This document shows positions 1 through 12,145 of a stretch of 64,000 nucleotides of DNA, piece by piece (positions within the stretch are counted from its first letter, which is position 1; each line of letters opens with the position of its first letter). The notes beneath the pieces are model-generated. The model had not been told where the DNA came from, searched no databases, and saw only the letters and a list, made by a program, of their open reading frames with translations. Source of the DNA: Simmondsia chinensis (taxonomy: Eukaryota > Streptophyta > Magnoliopsida > Caryophyllales > Simmondsiaceae); assembly GCA_018398585.1 (NCBI GenBank), contig JAGTTD010000024.1, forward strand, positions 7,220,071 through 7,284,070, in the 5' to 3' direction. A program made the position numbers and the translations under genes.

Positions 1-425
1 TCTACTTACTCAAAATCACTCACTTACTCAAATCATCAATCAATTATTCAAAATCTCTACTTACTAAAATTATCATTCAATTACTCAAAATCATCTAAAT
101 ACACAAAATTGCCACCCATTTACCAAAAATAACTACTTAATCACTCAAAATCACCATCCAGGTGTACAAAATCGCCACTCTATTACTTGAAATACCTAAT
201 AACCCAAAATAACAATTGAATCACTCAAAATCAACACACAATTAATCAAAATCATCACTCAATTACATAAAATCAATATCCACGTATTCAATATTTCCAC
301 TCAATTATGAAAATCACCTAATTACTCAAATATCCATCCACTTATTCAAAATCACCATGCACTTACTCAAAATCACCCCTCAATTACTCAAAATCATTGT
401 TCAATATTCAAAATCACCGATAGCA
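1..425. repeat. Degenerate A/T-rich minisatellite, copy 1
   Basis: About twenty imperfect units of roughly 20 bp built on the core CAAAATCACCACTCAATTAC follow each other without spacers. The order of unit variants matches the copy at 23857-24240, including the shared segment GAAATACCTAATAAC, so the two are collinear paralogues rather than independent simple repeats. The array is cut by the start of the window and ends at the target duplication of copia A. No coding potential. Confidence 0.8.
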
Positions 426-430
426 ACAAT

Positions 431-2994
431 TGTTGGAAACATATTTCAAAAAAAAAATTCCCAAAATGACTAGAGCGGGCGCAACGAAAAATTAATTTTA
501 AATTCTTAATTTTAAATCTAATGCCTTGAGCTAACTAAACTATTTAATTAGACCTAGATCTTACTCTAATAGATTCATAATATACAATCAACGTCAAATA
601 AAACAAATATAAATATGGCATGTAGAATGAACGAAATAAGTGAAATAACAAATTAAATATCAAATACTTAATTTTGACAGACCTGAAGCGTAAATCCAAA
701 CTCTGAATTTGTATATTTGAAATTGGAAGAAGGAACTTCCTGACACTTTAAGATCTTCTCCGTAATGACCTCCACTAGCACCAGAGTGTGGGCTCCCAAA
801 ATATTTGATTTAGGAAAAATCTTGGAAAAAACTATTTTTCAGAGCAAACTATGCTAAACATTAATTTAGAAAAAAACACTAAAACAATTTTAGGTTTTTT
901 TGTTGTGGGAGAAAAACCTGGTTTCAAAACCTAAAAATAATTACTTAATTCACGGCAACCTCGCACCGCGACATCCTTCGTGTGTGTGTGTGTGTATATA
1001 TATATGGCACAATTCTTATGAGAGGGTGAGAGGATTAAATCTTGACCGTCCATCACAATGAACAGCCATGATTAAACGATCTTAATATAACCCCCTTAAA
1101 AAAAATATACCAATAATACACTTCGCCCTCTCTCTCCTCGTTCTTCCTCCTGCCTCCCCCCCCCCCCCCCCCCCCCGTGCTGGAGCTGCCACTTGCCACC
1201 GATCCCTGCTGCCTCCATTGGCCCCTAGCCCCCAAATACAACCCCTTCCTCCCCTCTCTCCTCCTTTCTAACCCTCCCTCCACCTCCCTCAAATCCTCCT
1301 CCACCTCTTTCCCCACTCTCTCCCCTAACCCGCAGTCGACCGCAGCCTCCGACCGCCCCCGACTCCCAAATACAACACCCTTCCCCCTCTTTTTCCTCCC
1401 GTTTCCCTGCTGCCGCCACCCGCCGCCGAAAGCTGGTGACCAGCCGGCAGGTAGCGACAGCAGGGAGAGGGGTGGAGGGAGGTGGGGGTGTTGGGTGGGG
1501 GGAGAGAGAGGGGAAATGATGCTATATTTTGGGGGCTAGGGGCAACTGGAGACTGCAGTTGGTGGCGGTAGCCGATGGCCAGTGGTGGGAGGTTGGCGAT
1601 GGATGGCGGCTGCAGGGGGAAGAGGGAGAGAGAGGAGGAAGGTGGAGGAGGGTTGGAGGGAGAAGGAGGAAAGATAGGAGGAAGGGTATTGTTGATATTG
1701 TTTTTAAGAGGGTCACATTAAGATCTTTTAATCTTGACTGTCTAATGTGACGGACGGTCAAGATTTAATCCTCTCACACTCTCACCCTCTCATAAAATTT
1801 GTTTAATTCTTACATTTATAAAATTTATCTCATGATTATTATTTTGTAAAAATTATTTTTTTTCATCTTATGAATAAATAATTTATCTTATGAAATATGT
1901 TTAGCAAAATATTAATTTATTCATCTCATGAATAGATAATTCATCCCATGAATTTAATTTAAATATTTTCAAAGAGTGCTTTGAGCTGAAGCTTGCGGAG
2001 TGACTTAGGGACAATCGAACTCTGGCTCCAAATGGGTCAAATGTAATTATCATCTCCTGATAACAATTGAATGCCATTTAATAAAATTTAATTCCACTAA
2101 ATAAGTTTTACTATACTCTAGAATTAAATATATTCACTGAAGAATTTTTCAAATAATTTTATTATTATTATTATTGTGACAATCAACCCCTCTATTAAAT
2201 ATTCGTGCACAAACACAACTCCAACTACTATCACTATTTTCCTCACCTCTATCACGTAGTTCCCAACTTGCCATTTTCGAACAATTTATAATACAGAAAC
2301 AATTTCCACATTAACTCAAAATGCCAAACATGTGGAATACTCTGGCCAAAGATTCTAGAATATGTTCGTATATTTGCGAATCAGCTAAGGACACGTCTTA
2401 CATTATAGATTCCTAGTAAAATATCCGTTCCCATCACACTTCATGTAATGGCGTAACGATGTAAGATTATGGTTATTCAATTTTAATCTCATCATTTTGG
2501 TCATCAAAGCAATTAACATTCCATGCACAAGTTCGGACTATTTCCCAGATTTAGAGTTATCATCTTATAGAATTCATTATTTTTGATAGCAGTAAAGAAA
2601 AAATTAATTCATGTGGTCCTGCTTAATATTTCATTCTTATTGAAAGCACCAACATAATACTCTTAGACTCCTATCCACATGGCCAAGACAAGTCATCAAA
2701 AGTATCATATTATAATCTTATCAGACAAGTTATCCAAACTTATCCATTATTAACATATTTCAACAACATATCACTAGTTTGATCTAAGTCTTTCCGTGGT
2801 TCAATCTCATTGACCACTTAAACCCAACCTGAGATGTCATATTGGACGACATCCATCTCATGGAACGTTTTAGAAAAACAATCATGCATGTTTAAATCGC
2901 AAAACATAATCAGACAATAAATAAATAAAATCATTTTATTTATTTAATATTTAAAATTAACTAATTGGGTTTCTCTAGGACACCTATTCTAATA
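431..2994 (-). repeat. 3' LTR of copia A, enlarged by an insertion
   Basis: Aligns with the 5' LTR at 13135-14884 from TGTTGGAAA to the CCTATT...AATA end. It is about 810 bp longer, and most of the difference is the foldback insertion at about 1011-1800. A (GT)n(AT)n microsatellite lies at about 980-1005, just before the insertion. Confidence 0.85.
1011..1800. mobile_element. GC-rich foldback (long inverted repeat) element in the copia A LTR
   Basis: Absent from the other LTR of the same retrotransposon, so it is an insertion. The first 115 bases and the reverse complement of the last 115 share TTATGAGAGGGTGAGAG and GGATTAAATCTTGACCGTCC. Complementarity continues inward: GGCCCCTAGCCCCCAAA near 1217 pairs with 1528-1545. 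One arm is C/T-rich, the other G/A-rich, and a 19-base C run lies at 1158-1176. Encodes no recognisable transposase. It resembles foldback or MULE-derived MITEs, but no convincing target duplication was found, so the superfamily is not settled. Confidence 0.7.
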
Positions 2995-5700
2995 ATCTTT
3001 CACTTGTCCTAAAACCCAAATAGCCTGCATTGCATAACAATCCCCTAGAGATTGGTCAACACTTTGACTGTATGCTTTAACCAATACTAACCTGTCACTA
3101 TCTCATTCTTTTGCTCACATGCTTTCATTCTAGGAGCCTTCTGAGTCAACTAGTCTACTGAACAACTCCTTAGCTATCAAGTACCCAACTTCCATAAAGA
3201 AGTAAGCAATATAAGACTGCTTCACACTTCACCTTCTAATGACTCCCACTATAAGGGTAAACAAGAATTCTTAAGTCAAACGTCTAAACTCCAGTTTAAA
3301 ACAAATGACCCATGATAAACCCAACATCCTTACTTTTAAATCTCACCAAAGCTTGACTCTGAGAACATAGTTGATTCATCTTAGATCTTTCGCTTTTAAT
3401 TAACTAACTGGACAATAAAAACTTAATAACTCATAATAATTCTACACCATTCTCAATGCATAGAATGTCATCTTTATACAACATTTAGAAAGTCTCTACT
3501 TTCTTGTTATGTTACTTATACACTAATGGTTCACTAACCATTGAATCAAATCCCTAGGATTTGATTAATCGTCATCAAATCTACTATTTAATGAACAAGA
3601 TACTTATTTAAGTCTACAAAATGGTTAGCTCAGTTTGTATACTATTGCTCCTGACTCTTGGTAATAAACTTGTCAGGTTGTATCATATACAAAACCTTTC
3701 AAGATAACCGTTCAGAGAATGTTGTCTTGACTTCCATTCCCATACCTCATTACAATGAGATACAATGGAAAAAAGCAGCCTTATGGACTTAAGGATAGCA
3801 TTCAGCTAGAAGGCTTCATCAAAGGTGATTCCTTCCTATAGGGTATTAATCTACTGTCATCAATCTAGCCTTGATGGTCTCTACCTTCATGTCCACTTAA
3901 CTTTATATACTTGTAGATCTATTCAGATCATATCTAATGGACTTAATGTCTTTCGACATCATTACAAGTTTCCTGACTTAGTTAAAATATAATTACTTTA
4001 ACTTAACTTTTATTACCTTGACCCAATGGTCTGCATCTTTATACTTAAAAGTTTTATTGTAGTCTAAAAGATCAGATTCATCATTATTATTAACTGTTAA
4101 GAGTGAAAACACGAATCCGTCAGGTGATCCTGACCATCCTTCCACTACACCAAAGCTCTCATGTACCTTGTGTGACAATAACCTAGTTGAAAGTATATCT
4201 AATACATCATCTACACTATAAGTTGTATCAAGCTGTATCAACACAATATCTCATACTACCAATCTAACGTGAGCTATCTGTTGTACTTTTAGTAAACTTT
4301 CTAAAACATCTTACATAGCAAACCTTTTGATATGTAAACGCGACTCATCATATGAATCTTACCATATTCAATAACACATTATTGATCCTTTCTACAATTC
4401 TTTGTAATAAGGAAAAGTAAGAATTCTCGTGAACCCATCACTTTAATCTAATCAAAGCGATTTGATATAATTACCTAATTGATTCCAATTTCAATCTTTT
4501 ATTCCTTGATCCTTAAAAGAAATCAAGACTTCAGTCTTCATAGGTATATCCATACACTTGTAGCTTCCACTCGCTTGAACTTTTAGCTCTCCATAAACAT
4601 TTTATAAACAAGTCCTAGTAGCTTAGTGGTTCTAGTACCTTTACACTTAAAAGCTATTTCAGTCACCATTAATCCGAACATGATGCACATACCGGTTATC
4701 ATTCAAGTACTTAATGATCCATAAGACAAATCAAACCAGTTTTAAATCATATTGATTAATGTGACCAAAGATGAAGCACCACTTTAAAGCTATATGTTTT
4801 TGGAATTTCTTCTTTTATAGGGTTACACAGCCTAGCTTTTATTAGACTAATAAATCACTATTAATGTAGCTTTGATCAAAATAAGTCAATTATCTATAAA
4901 TGTATCTTTTTAAATAAAAACTTTATTTATATAACTATCAGTCTATTTGTTTGAAAAATAACTGAAAGTTTATTTTGTAACAAATAGCAGGTAGAAATCA
5001 AATTTTCAAAGTACATCAAGATAGTTACTCAAATACAAAACTACACCCCCGGACTTAAACTACTACCTCTTGACACACTTACTGAAAATGCATTCACTAA
5101 TACACTAGCGAGCTACCTACTAGTCACAATAAGAGGAGACGGGATATCATATACCTTGTCACATTGGCTTTCAGTCTTGGAAAAAAAATAGCATGTGTGT
5201 GCTTAGGCAATTTCTTTTAAAATATTAACGTCCAGCGTAATAATAAAAGAGACAAAACTATTTTGACTCATATTTTATTTTACCCTTTTGAGGTTTCTCA
5301 TTCTTGTGATAGATGTTTACACTAAGTAGACTTTTCTCTTAGTTCTCATGACACCTTTTATCATAAACTATTCTCATGCTGCTAGTTTTCTGACCAAACA
5401 CTTTTATCAAGTATTTTATCAGATCCACTATACTTGAACTTTCAAATATCTAATACTAGAAAACATTCAACATCTTATGTTAAAATTTTGCAACTAACTA
5501 ACTTTTTAGTCTAGTCTAACGTTTCTAATGTTCTTTTCAACTTAGTGGTCTTACTAGTAGCAATCTAGAAAACCCTGAGCATCTCCTATTGCTCAACGTG
5601 TACTAAAGCATTTTATTTACATAATAATCAGTCTTTTCTTTTAGAAAAATAACTAAAATTCTATTTCAAAAATAGTGAATAAAATAGAACAGACAAGACA
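2995..5700 (-). pseudogene. Decayed copia A polyprotein (pol remnants)
   Basis: No long reading frame survives on the minus strand. The best preserved piece, 4244-3993, encodes 83 residues with SGSPDGFVFSL and LLDYNKTFKYKDADHWVKV. These line up with the segment before the reverse transcriptase in Copia D (SGRIISAPDRF and LSYNKAIKDKDAYQRVL at 55111-54803). The plus-strand order (polypurine tract, RNase H and RT side at the left, leader at the right) fits a minus-strand Copia. Catalytic motifs are no longer readable. It cannot make protein. Confidence 0.6.
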
Positions 5701-5829
5701 TAGCAGTAGTGATCACAATGCATAACCTAACAACCTGTCTGAAAGTAAAAAACTGTAAAATAAGTCATGTTACCCATGTGATTACTTTTCTTACTTTTTA
5801 TCAAACAATCAAAGTTCACAGTTCACTAT

Positions 5830-6745
5830 CCGACACTTACATGTGTGCCGTGGAGACCCAATCGAACCACCCAAAACTCCCCGTTAGCGAGGCCGAACTG
5901 AGACATCAGAAGGGTGAGAACAATTCTCAATAAATAATTTTTTCCTGTAAACTCTTTACTAAACATATTTAACACACCACTTTTCCTTCAGTCTCTAAGG
6001 TCCTACAACAAAGCTCATCAGGTCGGCTCATGTAGACCCTAGTCAAGTGTACACCATTCCCTGAACGCTCATATAAAGTCTCGATGTACTCCACAGCGGC
6101 ATGGCCATACTCGATTGCTTGGACTTCTGTTCATCTCTTAAATATCTAACCTCGTATTCTGCAAATGAACGCTCTCCTCAGGGAGCCGCGCCCACCTACT
6201 ATACTGCTAAACCAGTAATGAAGGCCATAAGCATTCATTTAGAAGCTCGCTCCCACTTGATATTTTGAGTATTGTGAACTTTTTAATAATTTTAGCAAAC
6301 AAGCAAAACATGGATCCACCTAACCATTCCCTCTGTGTGTGCAACAATGAGCTAACCAATCTACTCGTAATTATGGGAGAGGCGTAACAAGTAATTACTC
6401 AAATGAGAACTATTCTTAAATAATATGTTTCCTAAATATATTTAACCCACCGTTCTTCCTTGGTCTCTAAGACAGTATCATAATGCTCTCTAGTAGACTA
6501 TCATACTATCCTAGTTAAGTGTCTACCACTACCAAGACATTGTTACAGGTCAACAAGATACTCCACGTCGGCGCGGTCGCACTCAATTTTCCCGTACTTC
6601 TATCTATCAATAAGAAGTCTAACCCTGTACTCTGGGAACAAATGCCCTCCTCGAGGAGTAGCGCCTATCCACTATACTATTAGATTGGCAATAGAGACCG
6701 TGAGGAATGAACTCCTGATCCTTGCTCCCACTTGAAATTTATAAT
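5830..6745 (-). repeat. Tandem duplication of about 450 bp in the copia A leader/gag region
   Basis: Two successive units (about 5830-6290 and 6310-6745) share an ordered set of blocks: ACTAAACATATTTAA or CCTAAATATATTTAA, a CTTCAGTCTCTAAG-type block, AGTCAAGTGTACACCA or AGTTAAGTGTCTACCA, a TACTCCAC-GC-GGC block, CTCGAGGAGTAG-type sequence, and a closing GCTCCCACTTGA. Copia D has a single copy at about 56760-57165, so the duplication arose in copia A or a close relative. Confidence 0.65.
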
Positions 6746-6773
6746 GGTGGATCTTTATTTTAAATTTGATTAT

Positions 6774-7207
6774 TGATACAGTAGAATCAACAAGTAGTAG
6801 CAAGCGCACCAGAAAAATGCAGCATTTAGCAGGTGAAGTTCATTTATGGTTTTTGCGGGAAAAAAAATTGGGATTTGTAAGCATCAGACGCGGGAAGTTT
6901 TGGAGCTCAGGCACGTGCCAGGCACGTGCGCAACAGAGTTAGTTAGGATATTTTAGATATTTTCAGTTATTTTCTAATTAATTGCTCTTTTATGTAATTT
7001 CTTGAATTTCCCTTTGATTAGTTAAATTTCAATATAAATAGATAATGATGTAAGGATTAGGTTTCTATGAATGAAGTAATTATCTATCTTCTCCCTCAAA
7101 TTCTCCTTTCTTTTCTCCCTTTAACCTCTAAATTTCTCTTCTCCCTTTAAACTCTATTACTTGTTGGATTTAGATTAGGATTCTATTGAATTAGAATCAT
7201 GTATCAC
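6774..7207 (+). repeat. 5' LTR of Gypsy 1
   Basis: Matches 11734-12145 almost throughout. It contains two CACGTG (G-box) cores at 6912-6917 and 6923-6928, where the 3' LTR has only one (11872-11877), because an 11-bp unit is doubled here. A TATA-like ATATAAATAG lies at about 7032. A pyrimidine-rich stretch (CTTCTCCCT repeats) follows toward the 3' end of the LTR. Confidence 0.85.
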
Positions 7208-7219
7208 TGGTATCAGAGC
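7208..7219 (+). other. tRNA-iMet primer binding site of Gypsy 1
   Basis: TGGTATCAGAGC lies directly after the 5' LTR. It is the standard plant primer site complementary to the 3' end of initiator methionine tRNA, where minus-strand DNA synthesis starts. Confidence 0.9.
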
Positions 7220-7258
7220 TCACGATTTTCTTAACTGTGGGAATTGGATTGAAGTTCA

Positions 7259-8260
7259 ATGGAAGAAAACACCCGATCGGAAACTGAAATGAGGAGGCTG
7301 GAAGAGGTTCTAACCACTCACCTTCAAGCCAATACTAAAGCGATTGAGCGCAATCAAGGTGACCTGAGAACGATAATGCAGGACCTTAAGGACCTGATGA
7401 CTAGGCTGACCTTACACCGGGATCAATCTGGGAATTGAGGAGGTGGAGTTGATGGAGGATCCACCACTGCTGCAATACACACACCAGGGGAAAATCAGAT
7501 TCCCGCAGCCCCGAATGGTAATCAACCCTATCTTGCACGATTGAGTAAGGTGGACTTTCCCCTGTTTCATGGTGATGATGTGAATGGCTGGATGTTCATG
7601 TGTGAACAATTTTTTCTTATTGATCAAACTCCTAAAATGGATAGGGTTAGATTGGCCTCTATCCACATGGGAGGGTTAGCCCTCCAATGATATCAAAAGT
7701 ATATGAGAACTAGGGGGACCTTGCCTATGCCTGGTTGAAATGAGTTTGTTAATGCTTTGAAAATGAGGTTTGGAAATGCTTTTGAGGACCCTGTGTCTGA
7801 TCTAATGAGTTTGAAGTAAGATGGCCTGGTTAGGGACTATTAAGCCAAGTTTGATGTTATTTCAGTGAGGGCAGACTTGAATAAGCCTCAACTCATTAGC
7901 TGTTTCTTAACTGGATTAAGGGAGGATATTGCCTTAGAAGTGAGGTCACGACAGCCCACCACTCTCCACCACATTATGTGTCTAGCTAAGCTGGCTGAGG
8001 CTAAGTTCGAGGCATTGGCTAAACAGCTCAAGTATTCGAGAGTTCCCTTGCTTCCCACACCCAATACTCAAAAATTTATTGTCAATTCTTATAGGGCACT
8101 TCCTTCAAGGCCAAGTGCTCAACCCCCCAATGCCCCAAATCTTCAAAGACCTCAAATAACATGACTAGAGCTGAGTTACAAGAGAAATGAGCTAAGGGCA
8201 TCTATTATTTTTGAGATGAGAAGTTCAAAATTGGTCATAGATGCAAGAACAGAGGGCCTC
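7259..8260 (+). pseudogene. Gypsy 1 gag (broken)
   Basis: Starts with ATG 40 bp after the primer site and reads MEENTRSETEMRRLEE, a heptad-rich start likely to form a coiled coil. A Ty3-type capsid region follows, with LSKVDFPLFHGDDVNGW, a conserved gag signature, and later LISCFLTGLREDIA. In-frame stops occur at 7436 (TGA), in LQ*YQ near 7688, near 7737 (TGA where Trp is expected), near 7817 and near 7842. Most look like G-to-A or C-to-T changes. No zinc knuckle is recognisable at the C-terminus. It once coded for the structural protein of the particle but cannot do so now. Confidence 0.8.
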
Positions 8261-8277
8261 AACTCTTTGTCCTTGAA

Positions 8278-10311
8278 GTGGATGATGAGGATATTGAAGA
8301 AGAGCTTGAGGAGGGTGAGAATTTAGCAAGAAGTGAGGAACCTCTAGAGCAAACAACTCACATCTCCTTACGTGCTTTATTCAGAGCATCCAGCTCTCAG
8401 ACTTTGCGAGTAACTGGGGAAATCAATGGCAAACCCATCCACTTACTGATAGATTTTGGATCAACTCATAACTTTATTGATGTGTCCTTAGCTTATAGAC
8501 TGCAATGCCAACAAATCTCAGTCCCTTCTGTTGCAGTGACTGTGGCTAATGGAAGTAACCTTAGCTATAACTTACAGTGTAGGGGTCTCAATTGGAAGAT
8601 GCAAGGGGCCACTTATATCTCTAATTTCCTCCACATTCCCTTAGGGGGATGTGACATGGTGTTGGGTATAGAATGGCTTTCGACTTTGGGAGATATTAGC
8701 TGTAACTTCAGGAACCTTACAATGACCTTCACCTATGAAGGCATAACAAAAGAGCTAAGAGGAAATGGTTCAATTGCCTGTAAGACAGTGGGAGCCAAGG
8801 CCCTAACAGAATCTCCCATCATTGCATTACTTCAAGTGCTGCCAGATAAGACTGCAGATACAGGGGTTAGCTTACAGATGATGCATATGCTCCTGAGCCT
8901 CAGCAAAATACTTCAATGCCTTAGGAAGTTGCTGCCCTCTTAGCTCAATATGACTCACTCTTTGAGGAGCCTCAGCAACTACCTCCCACCCGAGGTTCTT
9001 TTGATCTTAAAATTAACCTTAAGGAGGGCACTCAACCCATCAATAAACGTCCCTACCGCTATCCCTCCTTGTAGAAAGATGTCATGGAGGACATGATCCA
9101 TGAATTGCTGAGAACAGGATACATACTGCACAATTTCAGTCCTTTTGCATTAGCTGTGGTGATGGTTTGAAAGAAGGATGGAGGATGGAGAACGTGCATT
9201 GACTATAGGGAATTGAACAATGCCACTATAAACAACAAGTTCCCAATACCCTTGGTAGAAGAGTTGTTTGATGAATTAGGTAATGCTAGACTCTTCACTA
9301 AGCTGGATCTTCGATCTGGATACTACCAGATCAGAATGCATGAAGAGGATGTACAGAAAACATCAAGAATTCTTGGTGATGCCTTTGGGCTTAACCAATG
9401 CTCCCTCTACCTTCCAAGCTCTTAGGAACTCCATATTTGCTCCATGCCTTAGAAAGTTTGTGTTGGTTTTCTTGGATGATATCTTTGTTTTCAGTGCACA
9501 CTTAGAAGATCACCTACAGCATCTGCCTATTGTATTCAATGCGCTACAAAATCATCAGCTGTTCGTCAAGAAGAGCAAGTGCTCATTTGTTGCCTCTCGA
9601 ATTGGATATTTAGGCGACATCATCTTTGAGGGAAGAGTTGCTACTGATCCTCAAAAGGTGGAAGCAGTCAAGCAGTGGCCAGTGCCTACTACCCTGAAGC
9701 AGCTTCGAGGATTCGTGGGCCTTACTGGGTACTACAGGAGATTTATCCAACATTATGGGTTGCCAGCCAAACCTCTTACTGAGCTAACTAGCAAGGACAA
9801 GCTACAATGGACTGCAAAGGCTCATCAAGCCTTCAGTGAGCTTAAGGAAGCAGTCATTTCAGCCCTAGTTCTAGCATTACCCAACTTCTCCCTACCATTT
9901 GAGATTGAATCTAATGCTAGTAACATGGGAATAGGAGCCGTCTTAGCTCAAGCAGGGCATCCTATAGCTTTTCTCAGCAAGTCTTTAAGTCCCATACCAC
10001 AAGTCCTTTCAGCTTATGAAAGGGAGCTACTGGCTGTAGTAGCAGATGTACAAAAAGGGTATCAATACTTGCTCAACAACACCTTCAATATCATGACTGA
10101 CCAGAAGAGCTTAAAGTATTTAATCAAGCAGAAGGTCCACACTTATTTCCAGCAGCTATGGCTATCCAAGCTGATTGGATTTAGCTATGTAATTGAGTAT
10201 AAAAAGGGGAAGGAGAATGTGGTTGCTGATGCACTCTTTAGAATTTATAGTATGCAAGTCACCTGTCTGCTCCTATCTTCAGTTGACAGCAACCTCTATG
10301 CCATGATTTAG
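8278..10311 (+). pseudogene. Gypsy 1 protease, reverse transcriptase and RNase H (broken)
   Basis: The protease domain is at 8278-8943. Its active-site triad reads DFGST (LLIDFGSTHNFID) where DSGST is expected, followed by the conserved GCDMVLGIEWL. RT spans about 9000-9800: [14 protein letters not shown] is intact, then a frameshift near 9370 moves the reading frame. The polymerase motif is FLDD (VFLDDIFVFS), which keeps both Asp. RNase H follows at about 9880-10240 (PFEIESNASNMGIGAVL, DQKSLKYL); its first catalytic position is N instead of D in ESNAS. A stop after the protease at 8941 and stops near 9072 and 9168 also break the frame. Confidence 0.85.
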
Positions 10312-10329
10312 CTCAACTAGCAGACAGAT

Positions 10330-11705
10330 CCTGTCCTTAAGCAGCTCATTCGGGACCTTACTAATGGATCACAGCAGCACGCCAAGTTCAGCTGGAGGTC
10401 TGATCAATTGCGAAGAAAGGGAAAATTAGTTATTGGGCAGGAGGAAGACCTCAAGGATAGAATTCTATGATGGTTGCATTCTTCCCCTAGTGGAGGGCAT
10501 TCGGGAAGAGATGCTACCTTACACAAAGTTAAGTCCCTATTCTTTTGGAAGGGAATGTCTAGAGATGTAGCACAATTCTTTAGACAATGCCTAATTTTTC
10601 AAGCTTGCAAATTTGAAACTGTAGCCTCTCCTGGCCTACTTCAGCCTCTACCAATCCCTAACTTAGTTTGGACCGACATCTCCATGGATTTCATCGAGGG
10701 CCTTACTCGATCCTATGGAAAAGATGTCATATTTGTTGTGGTAGACAAATTAAGCAAGGCCGCTCACTTCTTGTCTCTGGCACACCCTTATACTGCCCTC
10801 TCGGTTTCTCAGCTCTATATGGATCACATCTATAAGCTTCATGGTCTTCCCACTTCCATTGTCAGTGATAGGGATGCTGTCTTTCAAAGTGACTTCTGGC
10901 AAGCATTGTTTTCAATACAGAGGGTCGAATTACACCTATCCACAACCTATCACCCTCAATCTGATAGACGGACAGAGGTCGTCAATAGAGGGTTAGAAAC
11001 CTATCTCCGGTGTATTTGTAGCACCCATCCCTCTTAGTGGTCCAAGTGGCTACCACTAGCTGAGTGGTGGTATAACACTACTTGGCCCTCATCCACTCAA
11101 AAGACTCCCTATGAAATTGTGTATGGACAACCGCCTCCATTACACATCCCTTACATTCCAGGAGAGACCCAAGTGGACATAGTTGACAGAAGCTTGAACA
11201 AAGAGAAAGCATGATACAGATCATTAACTATCATCTTGCCATAGCCCAGAACCGTATGAAAGACAGGAAGAGGTCAGATCGAGCTTTGAAACTTGGTGAT
11301 TGGGTTTATTTGAAGTTGCACCCTTACAGACAAATCACGGTGGCCCACAGAACTTCCCATAAGCTCCCTCCTAAGTTATATGGGCCATTCCTGGTGCTAG
11401 TGGCTATAGGAAAGGTGGCTTACAGACTTGAACTTCCTGACTCTGTTCGAATACATAACGTATTCCATGTATCTCAACTCAAGCCTCACTTCGGGGACCC
11501 TCCCACTACAATTACCTCCCTTCCAGATGACATTATAGCAGCTCCACACAGAGAGCCTAAATTGATTTTAGACAGAGGCATAGTCAATCACAACAACAGA
11601 GCGGTGACCAAAGTCCTAGTCAAGTGGAAGGGCCAACCGAGAGAGGCAACCTCATGGGAATTCCTCTATGACCTTCAATTGAAATACCTTGATTTTCACC
11701 CTTAA
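10330..11705 (+). pseudogene. Gypsy 1 integrase with C-terminal chromodomain (broken)
   Basis: 10474-11037 holds the zinc-binding and core domains: GGHSGRDATLHKVKSLFFW, then catalytic D in WTDISMDFIEG, D in IVSDRDAVFQS and E in RRTEVVNRGLE. A TAG at 11035 and a frameshift before 11211 separate the end. 11211-11705 continues with LPPKLYGPFLV, HNVFHVSQLKPH and a chromodomain at residues about 125-164 (VTKVLVKWKGQP...ATSWEF). In chromoviruses this domain targets insertion to methylated chromatin. The stop at 11703-11705 is the natural end, 20 bp before the polypurine tract. Confidence 0.87.
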
Positions 11706-11733
11706 GGACAAGGGTGATGTTGGGGAGGGAGTA

Positions 11734-12145
11734 TGGATACAGTAGAATCAACAAGCAGTAGCAAGCGCACTAGAAAAATGCAGCGTTTAGCAGGTGAAGT
11801 TCGTTTTTGGTTTTGACGGGAAAAATAGCTGGGATTTGTAAGCATCAGGTGCGGGAAGTTTGGAGCTCAGGCACGTGCGCAGCAGAGTTAGTTAGGATAT
11901 TTTTAGATATTTTCAGTTATTTTCCAATTAATTGCTTTTTTATGTAATTTCTTGCATTTCCCTTTGATTAGTTTAATTTCAATATAAATAGATAATGATG
12001 TAAGGATTAGGTTTTTATGAATGAAGTAATCATCTATCTTCTCCCTCAAATTCTCCCTTCTTTTCTCCCTTTAACCTCTAAATTTCTCTTCTCCCTTTAA
12101 ACTCTATTACTGGTTGGATTTAGATTAGGATTCTATTGAATTAAA
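11734..12145 (+). repeat. 3' LTR of Gypsy 1
   Basis: Begins TGGATACAGTAG after polypurine TTGGGGAGGGAG and aligns with 6774-7199. Differences include loss of one CACGTG unit. Similarity ends after ATTCTATTGAATTA; the 5' LTR continues with GAATCATGTATCA, so a small terminal loss is likely. Confidence 0.85.

Larger units (their letters stand above)
6774..12145 (+). mobile_element. Gypsy 1, chromodomain Ty3/Gypsy (chromovirus) retrotransposon
   Basis: A Ty3/Gypsy element of about 5.4 kb inserted in the leader of copia A. LTRs of about 410-430 bp begin TG(G)ATACAGTAGAATCAACAAG. The order is primer site TGGTATCAGAGC, gag, protease, RT, RNase H, integrase, chromodomain, then polypurine tract TTGGGGAGGGAG before the 3' LTR. 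The chromodomain defines a chromovirus. Short LTRs and compact size suggest the Reina clade, which is inference. The last few bases of the 3' LTR differ from the 5' LTR, so no target duplication was confirmed. Confidence 0.9.

Noticed and set aside
1..425. Regularly spaced repeats that could be mistaken for a CRISPR array
   Set aside because: Units are contiguous, degenerate and without unique spacers, and the surrounding DNA is a plant genome.
1053..1761. Several open frames on both strands rich in Gly/Arg or Pro/Ser
   Set aside because: They all lie in the GC-rich arms of the foldback element, read in mirrored frames, and match no protein family. They follow from base composition.
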